Positions 1 to 13,200 of a stretch of 64,000 nt of DNA are shown piece after piece. The translations under genes and the position numbers were made by a program. The notes below the pieces were generated by a model. That model searched no databases. It was not told where the DNA came from and saw only the letters and a program-made list of their open reading frames with translations. The first letter of the stretch is position 1. The number at the start of each line of letters is the position of its first letter. Source of the DNA: Phylloscopus collybita (lineage: Eukaryota; Chordata; Aves; Passeriformes; Phylloscopidae); NCBI GenBank assembly GCA_027886175.1, contig JAJNNQ010000024.1:6928001-6992000 (forward strand). Reading direction: 5' to 3'.

Positions 1-1484
1 GTGCTCAGCAGCTGTCATGAGACAAAGCCTCCCCTTGGTTCTTTAGATACTCATTTCCACAGCAAATCTTGACACTCAAAGTTTTCTTCTCTGCCTCAGC
101 ACTAGAGCACTGCAATTTGTTCTACGTGTTGAATCCCTGCTCCTGACTCCTTTAAACCACCCAACACTCAGAGGTGACCTCTGTCCTGAAAGAATTCCAA
201 ATATTGTAGCTCAGAATTTTGACTATACCAAAGTCTGCGTACTCCTCACAAGACTTAGAATTACAAAAGCCTGTCCTGCCTTTTTTTTTTTTTTTTTCAA
301 TCCTAATAGTTGATAAATTGTAGGTTGTTAACACAGGAACCACTGGATAAACACACAGGTAATTAATGCAGAACAGGATTGTTGGATTATTCTATAAAGG
401 AGAAATTGGATATTTAAAATTGATACACACTTCTGAAACTGAACCCATGCATCTACAGGTCATTTACAAGACACCATAATTTTATAAACATGACAACCTC
501 TTTTTGTTCTGTGAAAATTCACACGACATCTGCTGTGTACATTTGTTACAACTGAGTAACTTGCTGAAATATTCTCTATTTTCCTGCAGTGAATTAGGAT
601 GGGAGGGACTGTGTTGTAACCATCAACATGAAAAAAATAATAATTAAAAAAAAATGTTTACAGGCAACATTCTTGAGATGAATTGCTGACAGAGAGCCTG
701 AAGCAGTACTAGAGCTGGAATTTAGCTGCCTGAACTGCAGGCATCACCCTCTCTTTGCTGTGCCCCCACCAGCCTGGGATTTGCCCTGTGTTGCCCATGA
801 TAAAAGGACTGTAGGGAGCTCTCACCCTTCCAACCCTTCCAGAAAAGCAGCCACAGGCCAGGTGATGCTGCAATGAAAGCTTCAGTAGTCTTCATTCAAA
901 ACAGAAACACCCCTCTAAGAAAGAGAACTAAAAACAGTTTCTAAAAACAAATACAGCTTGATGTCTTTACTGCCTCCCTCTCCAAAATGGCATTTGTAAA
1001 TGTCTAGTAATTTCCCTCTCATTGAAAAGAAAAAAAAAAACCTGCATTCCTCTTAGTTTTGTTGAGTTCTTTTGACTGTCATGCACAGTTCCACGAAGAT
1101 AAATCTCTAGACTTTCATTTTACTTTTATATTTTTATCAGAAATGTTAAAAGCCTTTCCACTGATATTGAAAACAGGTTTCTTGTAAACTGCATTATATA
1201 GAAAGATAATAGATATGGAAATTGTAGCAGCATTATGAATACTGAAATATAACAATTTTATGAATGTAGTCTCTGAGATAACTATGTGACTATGATGAGG
1301 CACCAACACTTTTGGTTTAAATATGTTATGCTAAAACAGTTGGGATGCTCACCATATGCCTATAATTCTTAAAAAGAATGCAATCTGCTCAGGAAGACAC
1401 TGCCACCTCTTTCCAGAAAACAACTGACAAGCATAGATTTGAAAGACAACATCATTTTCCTTAGCTATGCATTAAACTGGTAAG
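1..1484. other. Non-coding stretch, nothing recognised
   Basis: AT-rich unique-looking DNA with a poly-T run near 281-298 and a short A-rich patch near 630-655. The open frames are at most about 64 codons and show no domain. The part around 700-860 is somewhat more GC-rich, but I cannot assign it to a repeat family or an exon. Confidence 0.6.
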
Positions 1485-1597
1485 TTGTGGGGGGGGTGTG
1501 GTGTGGTTTTTTGTTTGTTTGTTTGCTTTGGTTGTTTGGTTGTGTTTGTTTGGTGTTTTTGGGGTTTTTTGTTGGTTTGGTTTGGGGGTTTTTTGTT
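1485..1597. repeat. G/T-only low-complexity tract
   Basis: About 110 bp in which the plus strand is almost entirely G and T. It starts with a run of eight G and continues as irregular TTTG and TTGG units. It creates spurious open frames on both strands (a W/F/G/V-rich frame on plus and a P/T/N/K/Q-rich frame on minus). It is one of a series of A/C- or G/T-restricted tracts in the window. Confidence 0.85.
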
Positions 1598-4205
1598 AGA
1601 TTAAAAAGCATAAGGATGGAGAAACCTTCAGCTACACAAATCCTTGTGAAGGAAGGAGAGTTACCTTTCAAGGGCATTTTTTCTCAGTCTTGAGAAAGAA
1701 GAGCTGACCTGGGAAAACACTGAAGAAAAGCTTGTAAAAAGTTCAGACATCATGAGACAAGAAGTGTCTCTTAATTCTAGTTCTATTAGATGCCCAACTA
1801 CCCCTATAGCCCTGTATTTCAATTTCTCCAGTTTTGTTATGCAGAACAGGTCATTGTCTGGGTGTTGGTGTCTGTACACTGAGTTAGGTTTCCTTGCTTT
1901 TTCAAGATATGTCTTCTCCAAAATAATTTGTCTTCCCAATACATGGTTAAGTCTTTGAAAGAACTTTTGAGTTAACACAATCTTTCAGAAAGAAGCAGTC
2001 CTGAACCAACATTTCTGAACACATTTTGCATAGTACACAAGGACTTCCAGCCCAGGCACAGCTGGGCAGGGAAAGGCAGACTGTGATTTTACTGTGAGAA
2101 ATGGGTGGTTTATAGACATCTGAAACTGGGAGGATGCTAACAAGGACTGCAGCACTTAGGGAGGCAAAGGGTATGGATCAAAGGCACACAACTAACTTCC
2201 TATTGCTTCAGAAATTACCACCTGTCACCTGGAGCTCTGCAACTGATGGGGTACAAGATCTCATCCTGTTCCAAATGTAAACTCCTTTAATTCAGCAGTT
2301 AGAGCAAGCAGAAACAAAAGCACTACAATGGGCATTCGGTACTTTGCAAAATTGTGGAAATTCTCATTTGCTGAGTCTTGCTGAAGCAGCACTTATCCCA
2401 GGAACAATGAGAGATGATACCACTCTTGAATACAAGTAGATTTTCATATAAATAATGGCTGTCAGCTCCGAGTTAATCACACTTTTTGCTGAGATCACCA
2501 TTGTCTAAAAACAATGCATAATAATATTAAACTAGATGAATTGGTTCTTCAAAAATAATCAAGCACACTTCCTTTACACTTAGCCTTCATATGATGAAGG
2601 CCTTTTCACTTCAAAGCCTGGTATGCTTAACATAGCCTCTTTTTTTGTTGTTGTTGTGGGGTTTTTTTACATTTTTAATGCTGAATATGGCAGAGTATAT
2701 CATCTTTATTACAGAATGAGTAAATAATCAACTCACTATTGCTCACAAAGCAAAACTGGAAGCCATTAGAAGAAATCAGCAAGTAATGGAGGGTGGGGGT
2801 GACTCCTTTTTCTACACAATGTGTAGCCAAACTCTGCAAGTCCTCATCATTCACACAGCTCTGGATGACAAACAACAGGCACAGATTCCATCAGAGAATT
2901 GACTGAAGGTCACAGCATAGAAACGTCTCCAAGACTATGGGGCAGGCAAATGTTCTCTACCTCAGGAAGATCCTAAACTGCAGCATCCCAGGAATCTGAG
3001 CTGGCAAACAGATGCCAGTTTGACTGTTTTCCCCTGGTATTTCCTAAGCATCCTCTACACTTTAGACTAGAGATTTTACCATAACAGGTGTAGGTAGGAT
3101 CCTGCACATTTGGGAGGTGAGGGGAAACGCTCAGCAGCCTCTTTGGCTGGCAATACCTGCATGCACTTATTTTTACTTAGAAGCTGTGACATTTCTCTCT
3201 CCTGAAGAGAACACTTTTTAAATGTGAGGCTCCCTTCAACAGTTATTTTCAAATTCAGAGGGACTGGTAGTATTTTTCTTTCTTGTGGTTTTAATTGTTT
3301 TGGTTGGTCTTCAGACATGCACTCCAGAAAACAGACAGCAATAGGTACCATAGACCCATAAATATTATTCAAGATCAAATGATCTGAATCTAATTGAGAA
3401 AAAATACACACTGAAATAAAATGCGGTATAGGCAGCTAATAGATCATCATGAAAAACTAGGACAGTGTTTAGGCTTCAAATGAATGAACTAATGTCAGAG
3501 AATTATAGCTGTTAGCTTCACCAAAGATATATCATGACCCTTTTATTAGGGAAGAAAAAAAATATATAAGTCTGGATTTGTTTCAACCTCCTCACACCCC
3601 ACAGCAAAAACCCAAATTCCAATTTGATGAGATGCGTTCTTCTTCAAATATTAAATCACAATCAAATAAATGTTCACAAACAATGAAATATAAGAAAATC
3701 AATAAAAACTGATCACAAAGAACTGGAAAAAACCCAACAACTAACAGCTCTGTGTTTAATACGATCACTATGAACTCTTCCCCCACCATTTAGCAAATAA
3801 ACAGCAGTTTCATCCAGGAGTTTGTAAGATTTTTTTCTTTTTTCTGACAGCCTAATGCCATTAAGTTCTATTTCTAAATAGAATAATTTAGGAATTCTAA
3901 AATGTACTGAGATCCCTGAAATGTTTACTGTCTTTAAAATAATAATTTCTGCCAAAGCTGTCCAACATGGAAGGACCAGCCTACAAACTCTAATGAACCA
4001 GCAAAGCTCTTAGCTGTACCAATACAAAATAAAATATATTGAAAGACATTACTAAATGGTTTTAGAGGGTTTATTTTGGTCATCTAGAAACTTGAGGAAA
4101 CAGTTCCAAAATGTCTTTCCATTAAACAAACAGAAATCTACATCCATATGTTTGTACTCTATACAGTATTACCAAACATCAGAAGAGCATAGTAAAATAT
4201 TGTCT
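1598..4205. other. Non-coding stretch, nothing recognised
   Basis: Single-copy-looking AT-rich sequence. The longest open frame (111 codons, minus, 3076-3411) has no recognisable domain and no convincing splice context. A short T/G-rich patch lies near 2641-2667. The region 2040-2290 is slightly more GC-rich and could be an old, unrecognised transposon, but I see no diagnostic end. Confidence 0.55.
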
Positions 4206-4320
4206 TTCCATATAAACACACAACTAGCAAAATAAAACAAACAAAACCCCAAAAAAAATCAAAAACCCAAACAAACCCAAACACCATGCAGCAAAGGAAA
4301 CCCCAAACAAACCCCAATTA
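4206..4320. repeat. A/C-restricted low-complexity tract
   Basis: The plus strand is dominated by CAAA, CCAAAC and CCCCAAA units with few G or T, interrupted around 4287-4303. A complementary T/G tract follows near 4404-4427. This is simple-sequence drift, not coding. Confidence 0.75.
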
Positions 4321-4450
4321 TCCTTAGAACTGATTCATGCATTTTTTCACTTCTACTTCAAATAGAAACACTTTCAATATGAGATTTTTAAATGATGTCT
4401 GAGTTTGGGTTTTTTTGTTTGTTTGTCCCCCCCCATCAATGTAATTGAGG

Positions 4451-4675
4451 AATTCCATCTAGAAGTGAGGAAAAAAAATCACTTATGAGGACAGTCAGTG
4501 AAGCAGGTTACCCAGAGAGATTGTACAACCTTCAGCCTGAGATTTTCAAGTCCAGACTGAAGAAACCCCTGAGCAGCCTGGTCTGACCCCATAACCAACC
4601 CTGCCTGAGCAGGAGATTTAACTGGAAACTTCCTGAGGTCTCCCCCATCCAACTGACACCGTTCCATAATCCAGC
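4451..4675 (+). mobile_element. CR1 LINE 3' fragment
   Basis: Partial copy of the 3' end of a Chicken Repeat 1 (CR1) non-LTR retrotransposon in plus orientation. From memory of the family, the landmarks are the 'CAGGTTACCCAGAGAGATTG' block at about 4505, a 'GAGCAGCCTGGTCTGACC' block near 4572 and 'TGAGCAGGAGATTTAACTGG' near 4609, then 'CTTCCTGAGGTCTCCCCCATCC'-like text running to the terminus. The copy is diverged, and its terminal octamer repeat is degraded ('CCGTTCCATAATCC'). It has no reverse transcriptase; this is a 5'-truncated dead copy, as is usual for CR1. The upstream limit is approximate. Confidence 0.85.
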
Positions 4676-5077
4676 ATTAAAATAAATTAGTTGGATAAAA
4701 CATCAAATAATGTACTGGTATCAGCTTCTGAAGAACTAGATGTTACTAAAAATTTATTTAGCTTTCAAAATACAAACAAGTATTTTTATATATATATACA
4801 CACACATAACCAACGAGTCAGCTTTGGTTATATATATCAATTATAGGCATTCCCCAAATAGTCTCATGCCTAAAAGGAGTCATACTCCATGCAGACCAGA
4901 GGATTACAGTTATTTATAAGCCTTCATCTTACACCCAACTCTGCAGTCTCTTTTCTTCAAGTGGTTCACATGGTTCTGAAAACTTTTTTGCTTCTTAACA
5001 CGACAAAGTCAAACACATGACAAAAACAAATGAAGTATAACTACACCTTGAATTACTTGATTTAACCTGTGCTAATA
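4676..5077. other. Non-coding stretch with small TA/CA microsatellite
   Basis: AT-rich unique DNA between the CR1 fragment and the LTR. It contains a short (TA)n run followed by (CA)n at about 4787-4807. Nothing else is recognised. Confidence 0.6.
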
Positions 5078-5083
5078 CAAAAC
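5078..5083. repeat. Target-site duplication, left copy (CAAAAC)
   Basis: Six bases identical to 5371-5376, immediately outside the TG end of the LTR. Six-base duplications are typical of ERVK/betaretrovirus-like integrases. Confidence 0.8.
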
Positions 5084-5370
5084 TGTCGCTGTTGGACACG
5101 AAAGAAAGACGCGAGTCTTGTTCAGAAGGCTGATGCTCCAAAAAAGGGCTGGTTTATTCTCAGAACCTATTTTTATACCTTTCTACAATGTGCCCACCTA
5201 AGAGGTGGGATCCTTTTACCCATTGGTCACACCAAGGGTGAACAAGCAAAGTCCCTCCTTAGGAGAGAAATGTGAAAAACAAGAGAGTTTAGAAAGCATG
5301 ACCTTGTTTACCAGTTTTCATCCCTGGGAAAGAACTTCAGAAAACCCAAACATGACAAGCAGTGACTACA
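5084..5370 (-). mobile_element. Solo LTR of an ERVK-like endogenous retrovirus
   Basis: A 287-bp long terminal repeat with no retroviral body beside it, so probably left by LTR-LTR recombination. It begins TGT and ends ACA, and is bounded by identical 6-bp CAAAAC duplications. Read on the minus strand it has the expected order of LTR signals: a CAAT box (CCAATGGG; plus 5218-5228), a TATA box (TATAAAAATAGG; within plus 5166-5179), a poly-A signal AATAAA (plus 5153-5158), then a U5-like tail ending CAGCGACA. The TATA and AATAAA lie close together, which suggests a short R region as in alpharetrovirus- or betaretrovirus-type LTRs. The sharp ends and intact duplication suggest a moderately young insertion. 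The exact family name cannot be given without a library search. Confidence 0.85.
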
Positions 5371-5376
5371 CAAAAC
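5371..5376. repeat. Target-site duplication, right copy (CAAAAC)
   Basis: Perfect match to 5078-5083, directly after the CA end of the LTR. Confidence 0.8.
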
Positions 5377-6636
5377 CTCCTCTAAATGGTAACTTTTAGC
5401 AAACTGGGAAGTATTTGATTTTGAAGCAGATTTCTCAAACAAAAATCAGCATCCACAACTGGTTGGAGCTACTCATATCTGCCATTCAAAGAGATGACAG
5501 GAATAAAACCCAGAGCTCAGGCTTATTCTTTGATCACAATGTTGCTGACTGGCAGTTTTATACAATCATTTTAGACAAAAGTTATTTACATCAAAAAGCA
5601 GCTGTGTTTGGGCAATGACAGGTTCAAAAAGACGCAGAGGGAAAAAGAAAAGATTCCCACTGAAGAACTCTTTCTAATTGGCATTCTGCTAATCCTGCGC
5701 ACAAAGGAAATTGTTTACTTAACAGAAAAATAAAGTTCATCATTGTTCCAAGAGTATCCTGGGGAGAATTAGCAGAAAAAAAAAATGTAAGACTGGTTCA
5801 ATATGGAAGAAAGCTTCCTCTTAAAGAGAACACATCTTAACATAAACAGCAACAATTTGGTAATTTTGAATGTTCACATATAAAATGCATTTTTCTCATT
5901 GAGACATCATCTTCCTCTCCCATTTAAGTTTAAAAACTTTTTTTAAAGAAACCTATTAACATCTTAAAATTGACAAGTTCTTTTCCTCCTTCCTCCCCAA
6001 CTCCTCAAATAAGTGCTACTGTCAGCTCCCATGAAAGCATGAGTAAAAAACAAATCCTGACAAAACTGACTAACAAGAAACTTCCTTAGATTCCAGCCCA
6101 CAAACGTTCCTCTATTTAGCAGCACCTTTTTGCATTTTAGCTAGAAAATCACTTATATCAATAGCAGCTTCTTGGGACAGGAGAGCTTTGCCATCTCCTC
6201 CACAGCAAACACACCAGGGAAGTCAGCACGAGCCCTTCCAGGTGAGATGGTGGAGGTTTCCACAGAGCCTCCCTTAAAACAGCTAAGGAGCAGCAGGCTG
6301 TTAATTATAACATCTCATAAAAAGTAGAGATGTAGAAAATACACTAAAAGCACCATATATCTATATTCAAGAACAAGAAAAAAAAGACAGTATGGACTCT
6401 AGCAAGGCTTTGGAACTCATTGAGAAAGGAAAAGTGACAGAGGTGTTCACAATACAAACAGAAGTGATGAAATTCATCCTACAATGTACTGCCAAAGTCA
6501 TTGCCAGATGAAGAAATGAGATCATTTCAAACAAAGCAGCATTAGCTACATCTTGGTTTCTTTATGGAGAAAGAGTAGGTTAGTACTTAAATAAAAATGT
6601 GAGTATCACCTTCAGAGCATTGACTTTTCTCATATG
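5377..6636. other. Non-coding stretch, nothing recognised
   Basis: AT-rich unique DNA. A somewhat GC-richer patch at 6160-6300 has no recognisable repeat or exon structure. Open frames are short. Confidence 0.55.
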
Positions 6637-6671
6637 ATGTAGAAATGTCTTGAGGAAATGTAGAAATGTCT
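6637..6671. repeat. Two-copy 14-bp direct repeat, 21-bp period
   Basis: ATGTAGAAATGTCT occurs at 6637-6650 and again at 6658-6671 with no mismatch. It abuts the inverted repeat at 6678-6713, so the two may have arisen in one local replication-slippage event. Confidence 0.8.
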
Positions 6672-6677
6672 AGAACC

Positions 6678-6713
6678 ATTATAAGTAATGGTCTTTGAAC
6701 CATTACTTATAAT
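6678..6713. repeat. Perfect 15-bp hairpin, 6-base loop
   Basis: ATTATAAGTAATGGT (6678-6692) is the exact reverse complement of 6699-6713, separated by CTTTGA. The left arm is itself nearly palindromic (ACCATTA-TAAG-TAATGGT). The stem is too short and AT-rich for a usual microRNA precursor, and pairing stops at once outside it (C opposite C). A cruciform or slippage product is more likely than an RNA gene. Confidence 0.8.
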
Positions 6714-9700
6714 CCTGATTGTATTAAAAGCAGTTAAATAAATGTACACCTGAGAAACTCAAGCATCAACTCCCTCCGTTCTCCTTGCTGAATTAAAATT
6801 TGCTTATATTTAGTTTAGGGTTTAAGATGGTCTCAAGTCATAAACACATACAGCATGCTGAAATATTAATTGATGATGAATTATTTTAGCCCAAACTTCT
6901 TTTCTGTTTAATGTTACTTGGACTGAGCATCAACAACAATCAATCTATTACTAGTGGTAACTGACATTAGAATTTCATTTAACTTGGTGTTTTCCCCTTA
7001 TGTATCAATTTCAGGCATAACTAATGTAGCATTAGCACTGACCTTAAAGAATTCCATTCCTCCTACCATTAAATTTGATGTTACCTAGACTAATTGTTAT
7101 CTACAAATCCCCCACATACCACATAAAGTCTATTAAATTAGATTAGAGCAGAGGTAATTTATTCCAAAAAAGCTTATATAATTAAAGGCCTTAAATCCAT
7201 GTTACAACAATGGAATATAAAGTGATTAAAGAGTTCTACATGAAAACCAAATTACTAACTTTTTTCCATAAACCCTTCACTCATATGACCCAGCAAAGTT
7301 TAGCAGTCCTTTTCTGTGCTCCACCAGTAACAATTTAGGTGATTTCCTATGTTGGAATAAGGAAAGAAACAGAGATTTATTTCTGTGGAATAGGGAGGTG
7401 AAATACACAGATTACGGAAATGTTTTATGAAATAATAACCCTTATTAATCCAGTTCACTGGCAGAGACAGAATCAAATGTTTCCATGTTACAACAGGGGA
7501 AAAAAAAAATGAGACCAGAGAGTAATTCCCTTTTTGATTTGCCTCTGCTCTGGATGGTAAAATACCTGGAATCTTTGGCAGCTAAATGCATTGTGGCATA
7601 TGGGTGCAGATTTTATCTTCAGCCTAATGAAAAATATTTGTGAGAAAATGTAATAAGACTGTGATAGTTTTTTCTTCCAGATGGGTATTTTAAATTAGTT
7701 ATTAGATAAATTAGCTATTATTAGTTATATGAGTTATGGAGCAAATTTATTACATTTATTTATTCTCAGTAAACCCAACCATTTTCTAAACTTGCAAATG
7801 CCAATAATTCATTTTCCAGTTAAAGCTCAACAAATTATCACAATGGTCTTTTAATTCTTAGCCATTAGGAATCCTCAGTGCTTTTTATCTCAAACAAAGA
7901 AGAAAACATCCTCCATCAGTACTGGCCTTTTCATGCAAGCTGAAGGAAATGGCTGGGATGATGAAAGGTCTACTACCACTTGCAAAGAAATTACTTTTGC
8001 TGTAGCTAATGGATTCATGACAGTATGAGTCCACAAGTGGGGGTACTCAAAAAAAAAGATAACTGTGACTGAGATTCTTCCCCTCACCTTCTGTCTGGAA
8101 GATTCAGTGTGAAAAACCAAACTGCAGAGCGGCATAGAACTTTTTTAACCTTAATCTTTTATCCTTGGCTTATTAGACAGCATGAAATAACACTGGGAAA
8201 AGATTAAAAGGAATACAGATCATGGCTTGGCAAAAAAAAAAAAAAAAAGAACATTTGAAAAAAAAAATCTCAGAAATCAAAAGAACCAAAATGAAAACCA
8301 AACTGGAATTTTCTATAGGAAAGCTAACTGAGCCAAGGTACTCATTGTAAAAAGCTTCTCCTAGTAACATTGGGTTGCCATGTGTATAAAATCTAGACAA
8401 TTTTATACTCGTGATGTGATCATTTAAATAGGCTTTCCCTTGATATTCTGCTCCTCCTGCATCAAACACAGATTACAGCAAAGGTTTCCATCTGCAAATA
8501 CTTTAAGACCTTCCTTGCAATTTAATCTATAGGTTCAGGTGAGGTTGGTATCACTTCTTCCCTTAACAGAATGGTCATCTGGCAGTAACTCTCCAGGTAG
8601 AGTTTCAAAGCTTAGAATATAAAGTTTTAAATCTTTCTGATTGCCTTTGTAGTCATAGATTACTAACACTGTGAGTGCTCTCTTTGTTTTACCTGTATTT
8701 TATCAGCCTTAAGATGCTTTATCAACACATTTGAGATAAGTAAGCATCATTCTCTTCTTGGCTATGAGTTTTGAATACAGTAAAAGGTTAACTGAGCTGT
8801 CTTCCCCAAAGAGGAAAAAAAAACCAAAACAAAACAACCCAGACAATACCCAGGTGATGGCATAACTCAAATATTTTACATAATTCATTTACATAATTCC
8901 ATGGAGAAGCTTCCACTTCACCACTGACTGCCAGAGGAGTACGGGAAGTGGCTTTCTTGGTAGAAATGAGTGTCTACAAACACACTTTTGCTTCTTGCCT
9001 AAGCTATCCTTACAAATAATGTAAAACTTGGAAGACTGTGTAGAATCAAGGATGATTAACAGCAAAAGGAGGAAAGTAGAAAACTTTTTTTCCCCAAAAC
9101 ATAAGAATTCTATCGTCTAAGCAAAGATCAGACTCTTGATTTATAGATGTCAAGCTGGAAAGTTTGCATTGCTTCTGCAGCTGGCATGGGATGTACTAGA
9201 AGACCACCCAGCCTGATTTCTACCTTGTGAAAGCCATCATAGAACAGGCAATTAAAACATCAACTCTTAAAATATTAACATTTTGAAGCAAGAACAGATG
9301 AATATAAAGTATAATATAGTACATATCCAAGTATATTTAGGTGTGTGTTTCACCCCATACCTCTCTTTGTTATACTTTGCCTAGTGAAACTGAGCTGCTA
9401 CAAACAGATGGTCCTTAAACTTTGTGCTTCACACAAATTCAGAAATATTGTAAAAACGTAAACTGGCAAGAAATATTACTATTAATTTTCATTTTTTAAG
9501 TAGCTGCTGCTTCATATATCATTAAATCCTCCACCCCATGCATCCCTTTTATTCCTTTTCACCTTGACCATCAAAGCAGCTACAGCTAGCTAGACACAAA
9601 AATTTTATAGGCAACTATACATCATTTATGTGGCTAAATAATTCATCTGTAATCTGTTTAAAATAGTTAGGAAAAAGAACACAAGACATACTCTGGATTA

Positions 9701-10197
9701 CTATAATCACCAAGCTATAAATACTTGTAAATCATCCATGCTTTAAGCAGTTGCATCCAGAAAAAAAAGAAGGATAACTATCACCAGAAAAAGGTACTTT
9801 GTACAAAAGGGGCCTCATACCCTGGCACTTCATTCTCTGAGCTGATAGAAAAGGCCCATGCACTTCACACAGGTTTTATGCTTAGCTTTTAGTAAGGAGC
9901 TCAGTTCAGAACATTTCCTGTGCACAGTGTCACCTTTTATCACCTACACATCACCTTTTGGTTTTTCACATTACTCTGGAACCAATAAAATCGCCTACTC
10001 CTCCCAACATACCAGTAAGGATCACAGCAAAGTTCACAGTCTGTACCTCCTTCAGGCAGTAGTCCTGAAAGACCACCTCTTGAATTTTCCTCTCCAAATA
10101 AACATTTTTGAAATAGCTAGAGGATTGTTTTACAGTCTACGTTAGCATTTATACAGATAATGCAACTATTTCTGTTACCCAAGGTTTGGAATTTTTT
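6714..10197. other. Non-coding stretch, AT-rich
   Basis: No gene or transposon recognised. It contains poly-A runs near 8231-8248 and 8258-8267. The block about 6780-7140 is rich in ATTA/TAAT cores (for example ATATTAATTGATGATG near 6862) and has no simple-repeat character, so it could be a conserved element. The frame of 98 codons on minus at 8173-8469 crosses the poly-A run and is spurious. Confidence 0.5.
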
Positions 10198-10228
10198 TCC
10201 TGTTGTTGGTTTTGTTTGTTTGTTTTTA
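10198..10228. repeat. Short T/G tract
   Basis: About 30 bp of TTTTTCCTGTTGTTGGTTTTG-like sequence followed by GTTTGTTTG units. Low complexity only. Confidence 0.7.
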
Positions 10229-13200
10229 TTAAAAGTTCTCCTTTGAAAATGACATCCTGCAAAATGTCAACTTACTTTACTTTGAAAAGGAATTTCAGGA
10301 GTAAAATGTAAGGCTCAGAAAACGGCTCAACTTTTTTAGTAAGTAGAATTATATGATGAGATTTTGGCACAAAAGCAGTGTTTTTCATCTATTTCCCAGA
10401 TATCCACAATTAAATATTGGGCAAGCTGAATGTTGAAATGTCCTGTATGGAGCTGGAAAGTGAGGAAATGCAAGGTCCCCAAACACATACATACAAAGGA
10501 GCTCTGAATATGAAGGCTCCTAAGGCACATAACTTTACATGACATTTTGTCTGTTTTCCAAAGTGGAGTCCATTCCAAAGAACAGCTAAAATTCTTTTAC
10601 TCTCAATTGTGGATGTGAGATATAGAGTTCAAAGCTCTAAACTCAAAACCAGTGGAAAAACAGGTAAAAACACCCAATCTGTATGCCTTCTTTACAAATT
10701 CTGAAAACATTAGCCTAATCAAAAAAAAAAAAAAAAGAAAAGGAAATGAAGTACTGATGGCTGGTTTTTTTTCCCAAGTATATCAATTTGTAGCCTGTCC
10801 AGCTGTAGAGTAACATGGTTTTAATTAATCTCCATCAACAAGATCAGTTTACCTGTGCTCCTGTCTGTGTGAAATGAATATAAATATTACAATATCACCT
10901 ATGCATTTAAATCACAGAGCTCATCAACTTCTGTTGGCAAGGTGAAAGATAAAAGCTACAGAAGGCCCTTCCCAGCCTCTGTCACTAATGATAAACAGCA
11001 TTAACTGCTTCTGCAGACACTAATGCTGCTATCTTGGGAACACAGGCAACCACCATGAGAACTTTACAGCTTCACTAATCATACTCTTGTTTGTCACAGA
11101 ACACCAAATAAAATCTCAATGAGAAAAGGCAATAAATATTAACAGCTATGAACAAAGGAAGGTCACATTAATATGTAGATCTTTAAATACAAGATGCTTT
11201 CTTCATTAACGAAATAACTTCCTCATTATTATAGTGTCAAGGGGGCGTAAGGGAGAAAATACATAAAAAAAAAAATCCCTGATTGAGAGGTTTAATATAT
11301 TATGTACTCAAGATTTAATATTTACAGAATAGGGAATTTTGTTTGCTTTGTTTTCAGTTAAATGTTGAAAGATGTTTACATCACCTATTTTATAACCCGT
11401 ATATTGTTCAGTTTTTTGCTTTACCCAGAAATTGATGAGTAAAAATTGGTTTTGGTCTGAATTTACCCCTATTACTTTTATTTTTCTTCCCCCCACCCTA
11501 AATTTTTTTTGTTGTTTTTGCTGTTTGTTTTTAAATTTTTTTTCTCTAGATTGAGGGCATATCAGGATACCCTCCTGTTTCTTTTTGATCCCAGAGCCAC
11601 AGAAATGGCTTTCATTTATTTTTTTTCCCTCAAGAACTACCATAAACCATCAAATATTCCTTTAAAACCAGATTATTAGATGGACCTGACCTGTCACCAG
11701 TGTTTTAGTGTCTCTGTGGACATGTGCTTAGGTCTAACAAATAATCTATACCAGCAGTACTTTTGTTACACAAATGCTTGGCAAAGGGTTAGCAAGAAAA
11801 AAGGGAAGTGAGTACATCAAAACTCCACTCTCCTGAATAACACTGTAACTAATCTAAATATGGTTTTCCACCCAAGTAAACTGCATTTTTTTACCTTTAG
11901 TTGCCTTATGCCCTTGCCTATGCTTTGACAAGCTGTTCTCACCCTCCCTTCACTCAACAGCCCTCTCTGTACCAAAGCCTGGCTACAACTCCCTGCTCTC
12001 ATCTGGGAAAGGAGAAAAATAATGCCAGACTGATGTGACCAGACACTTCACCATTATTACTGCAGGAAAGGTGCACAGGCTGACTCCAGAAGAGGCTGTG
12101 GTGAAGTTTTATTAGAGAGGCCGTGTGTGTGAAGCCCTTTGGGAGTGCAGGGAGACGGGCTGAGTGAAAAAACCAACTCTGAAAAAACCCATTGGGGAGC
12201 CTCCCATCTCAGCCCTCCTTCCACAGGGGACGTTCCCCACCCTCATGGGCCCAAAAATGTCTTTCACAACCATCATGGCATCACTCAACAGCACTGCATT
12301 TATGTGATCCTTCTTGTACACAAGCACTGAAGATAAAATGAGATTAGCAGGAGCTAGTGGCCTGTGAAGGGCACAACAGTCCTGTCACAGCTCAACAGTG
12401 GATTTATAACCCCTGACTTGAGTGCAGGTGAGAAACCTGAACATTAACAGCATTCAGGATGTGGTTAAAATGAAAAATTGTGTTTTAATAATCACTTTAA
12501 TATCATATTAGAAAGTCAGAATTAAGATGCAAATACATTTAGGGATACATTCAAATTGATCTTCAGTTGGATGATTCTTTCATATGTATTAATTCACTCA
12601 GAATAAATTAAATTAAATCCATTTTTTACATACCGTACTGTAAATAATTACATTTTTGAATTATTTGTTACTGACTCATTATTGGAAAGTAGGGAACACA
12701 AGTCAGACTTTATAGTGATATGAAATGGTCACATGTTTAAAGCTTATCATTGAAAATGAAGCATGACCACTCCCACCATCACTGCTGCTTTCTAGAGGTA
12801 CACAGGGATGCACACCTCAGAATGAAAACAATGCCTTTTGTTGGAATAAGAATTTAAATTTTTTAGTTTTCCCAGAATTTTCAGGTACCCTGCAGAAAGG
12901 TGTCACTCAAGGATATGCTGTGCTGGTGTTGATATCTTTCAATCTAATGGCTCTGAGAGTCTTTTCTCATCTCTGACTCAACTGCTGCCTTTTTAGCTTA
13001 CACAAACTTTTCAGCATCTAGAAAATCCTGCCACAAGCAGTTCCTGACACCAGTGGTGTGTGTGCTGGTTTAATGACAGATTTTTGCCATAGAGGTGCAA
13101 TTCAGCTTCATTTTTATAGCCCATGCTGAGGAGAGAACCCTCTGGAAAGAGGGAGATTCCTGAAGAGGAGCTCAAGGTAGGTAAGTCCATGACCTTATGG

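Noticed and set aside
4787..4807. TATATATATA as a possible promoter
   Set aside because: It is a TA/CA microsatellite with no other promoter signal.
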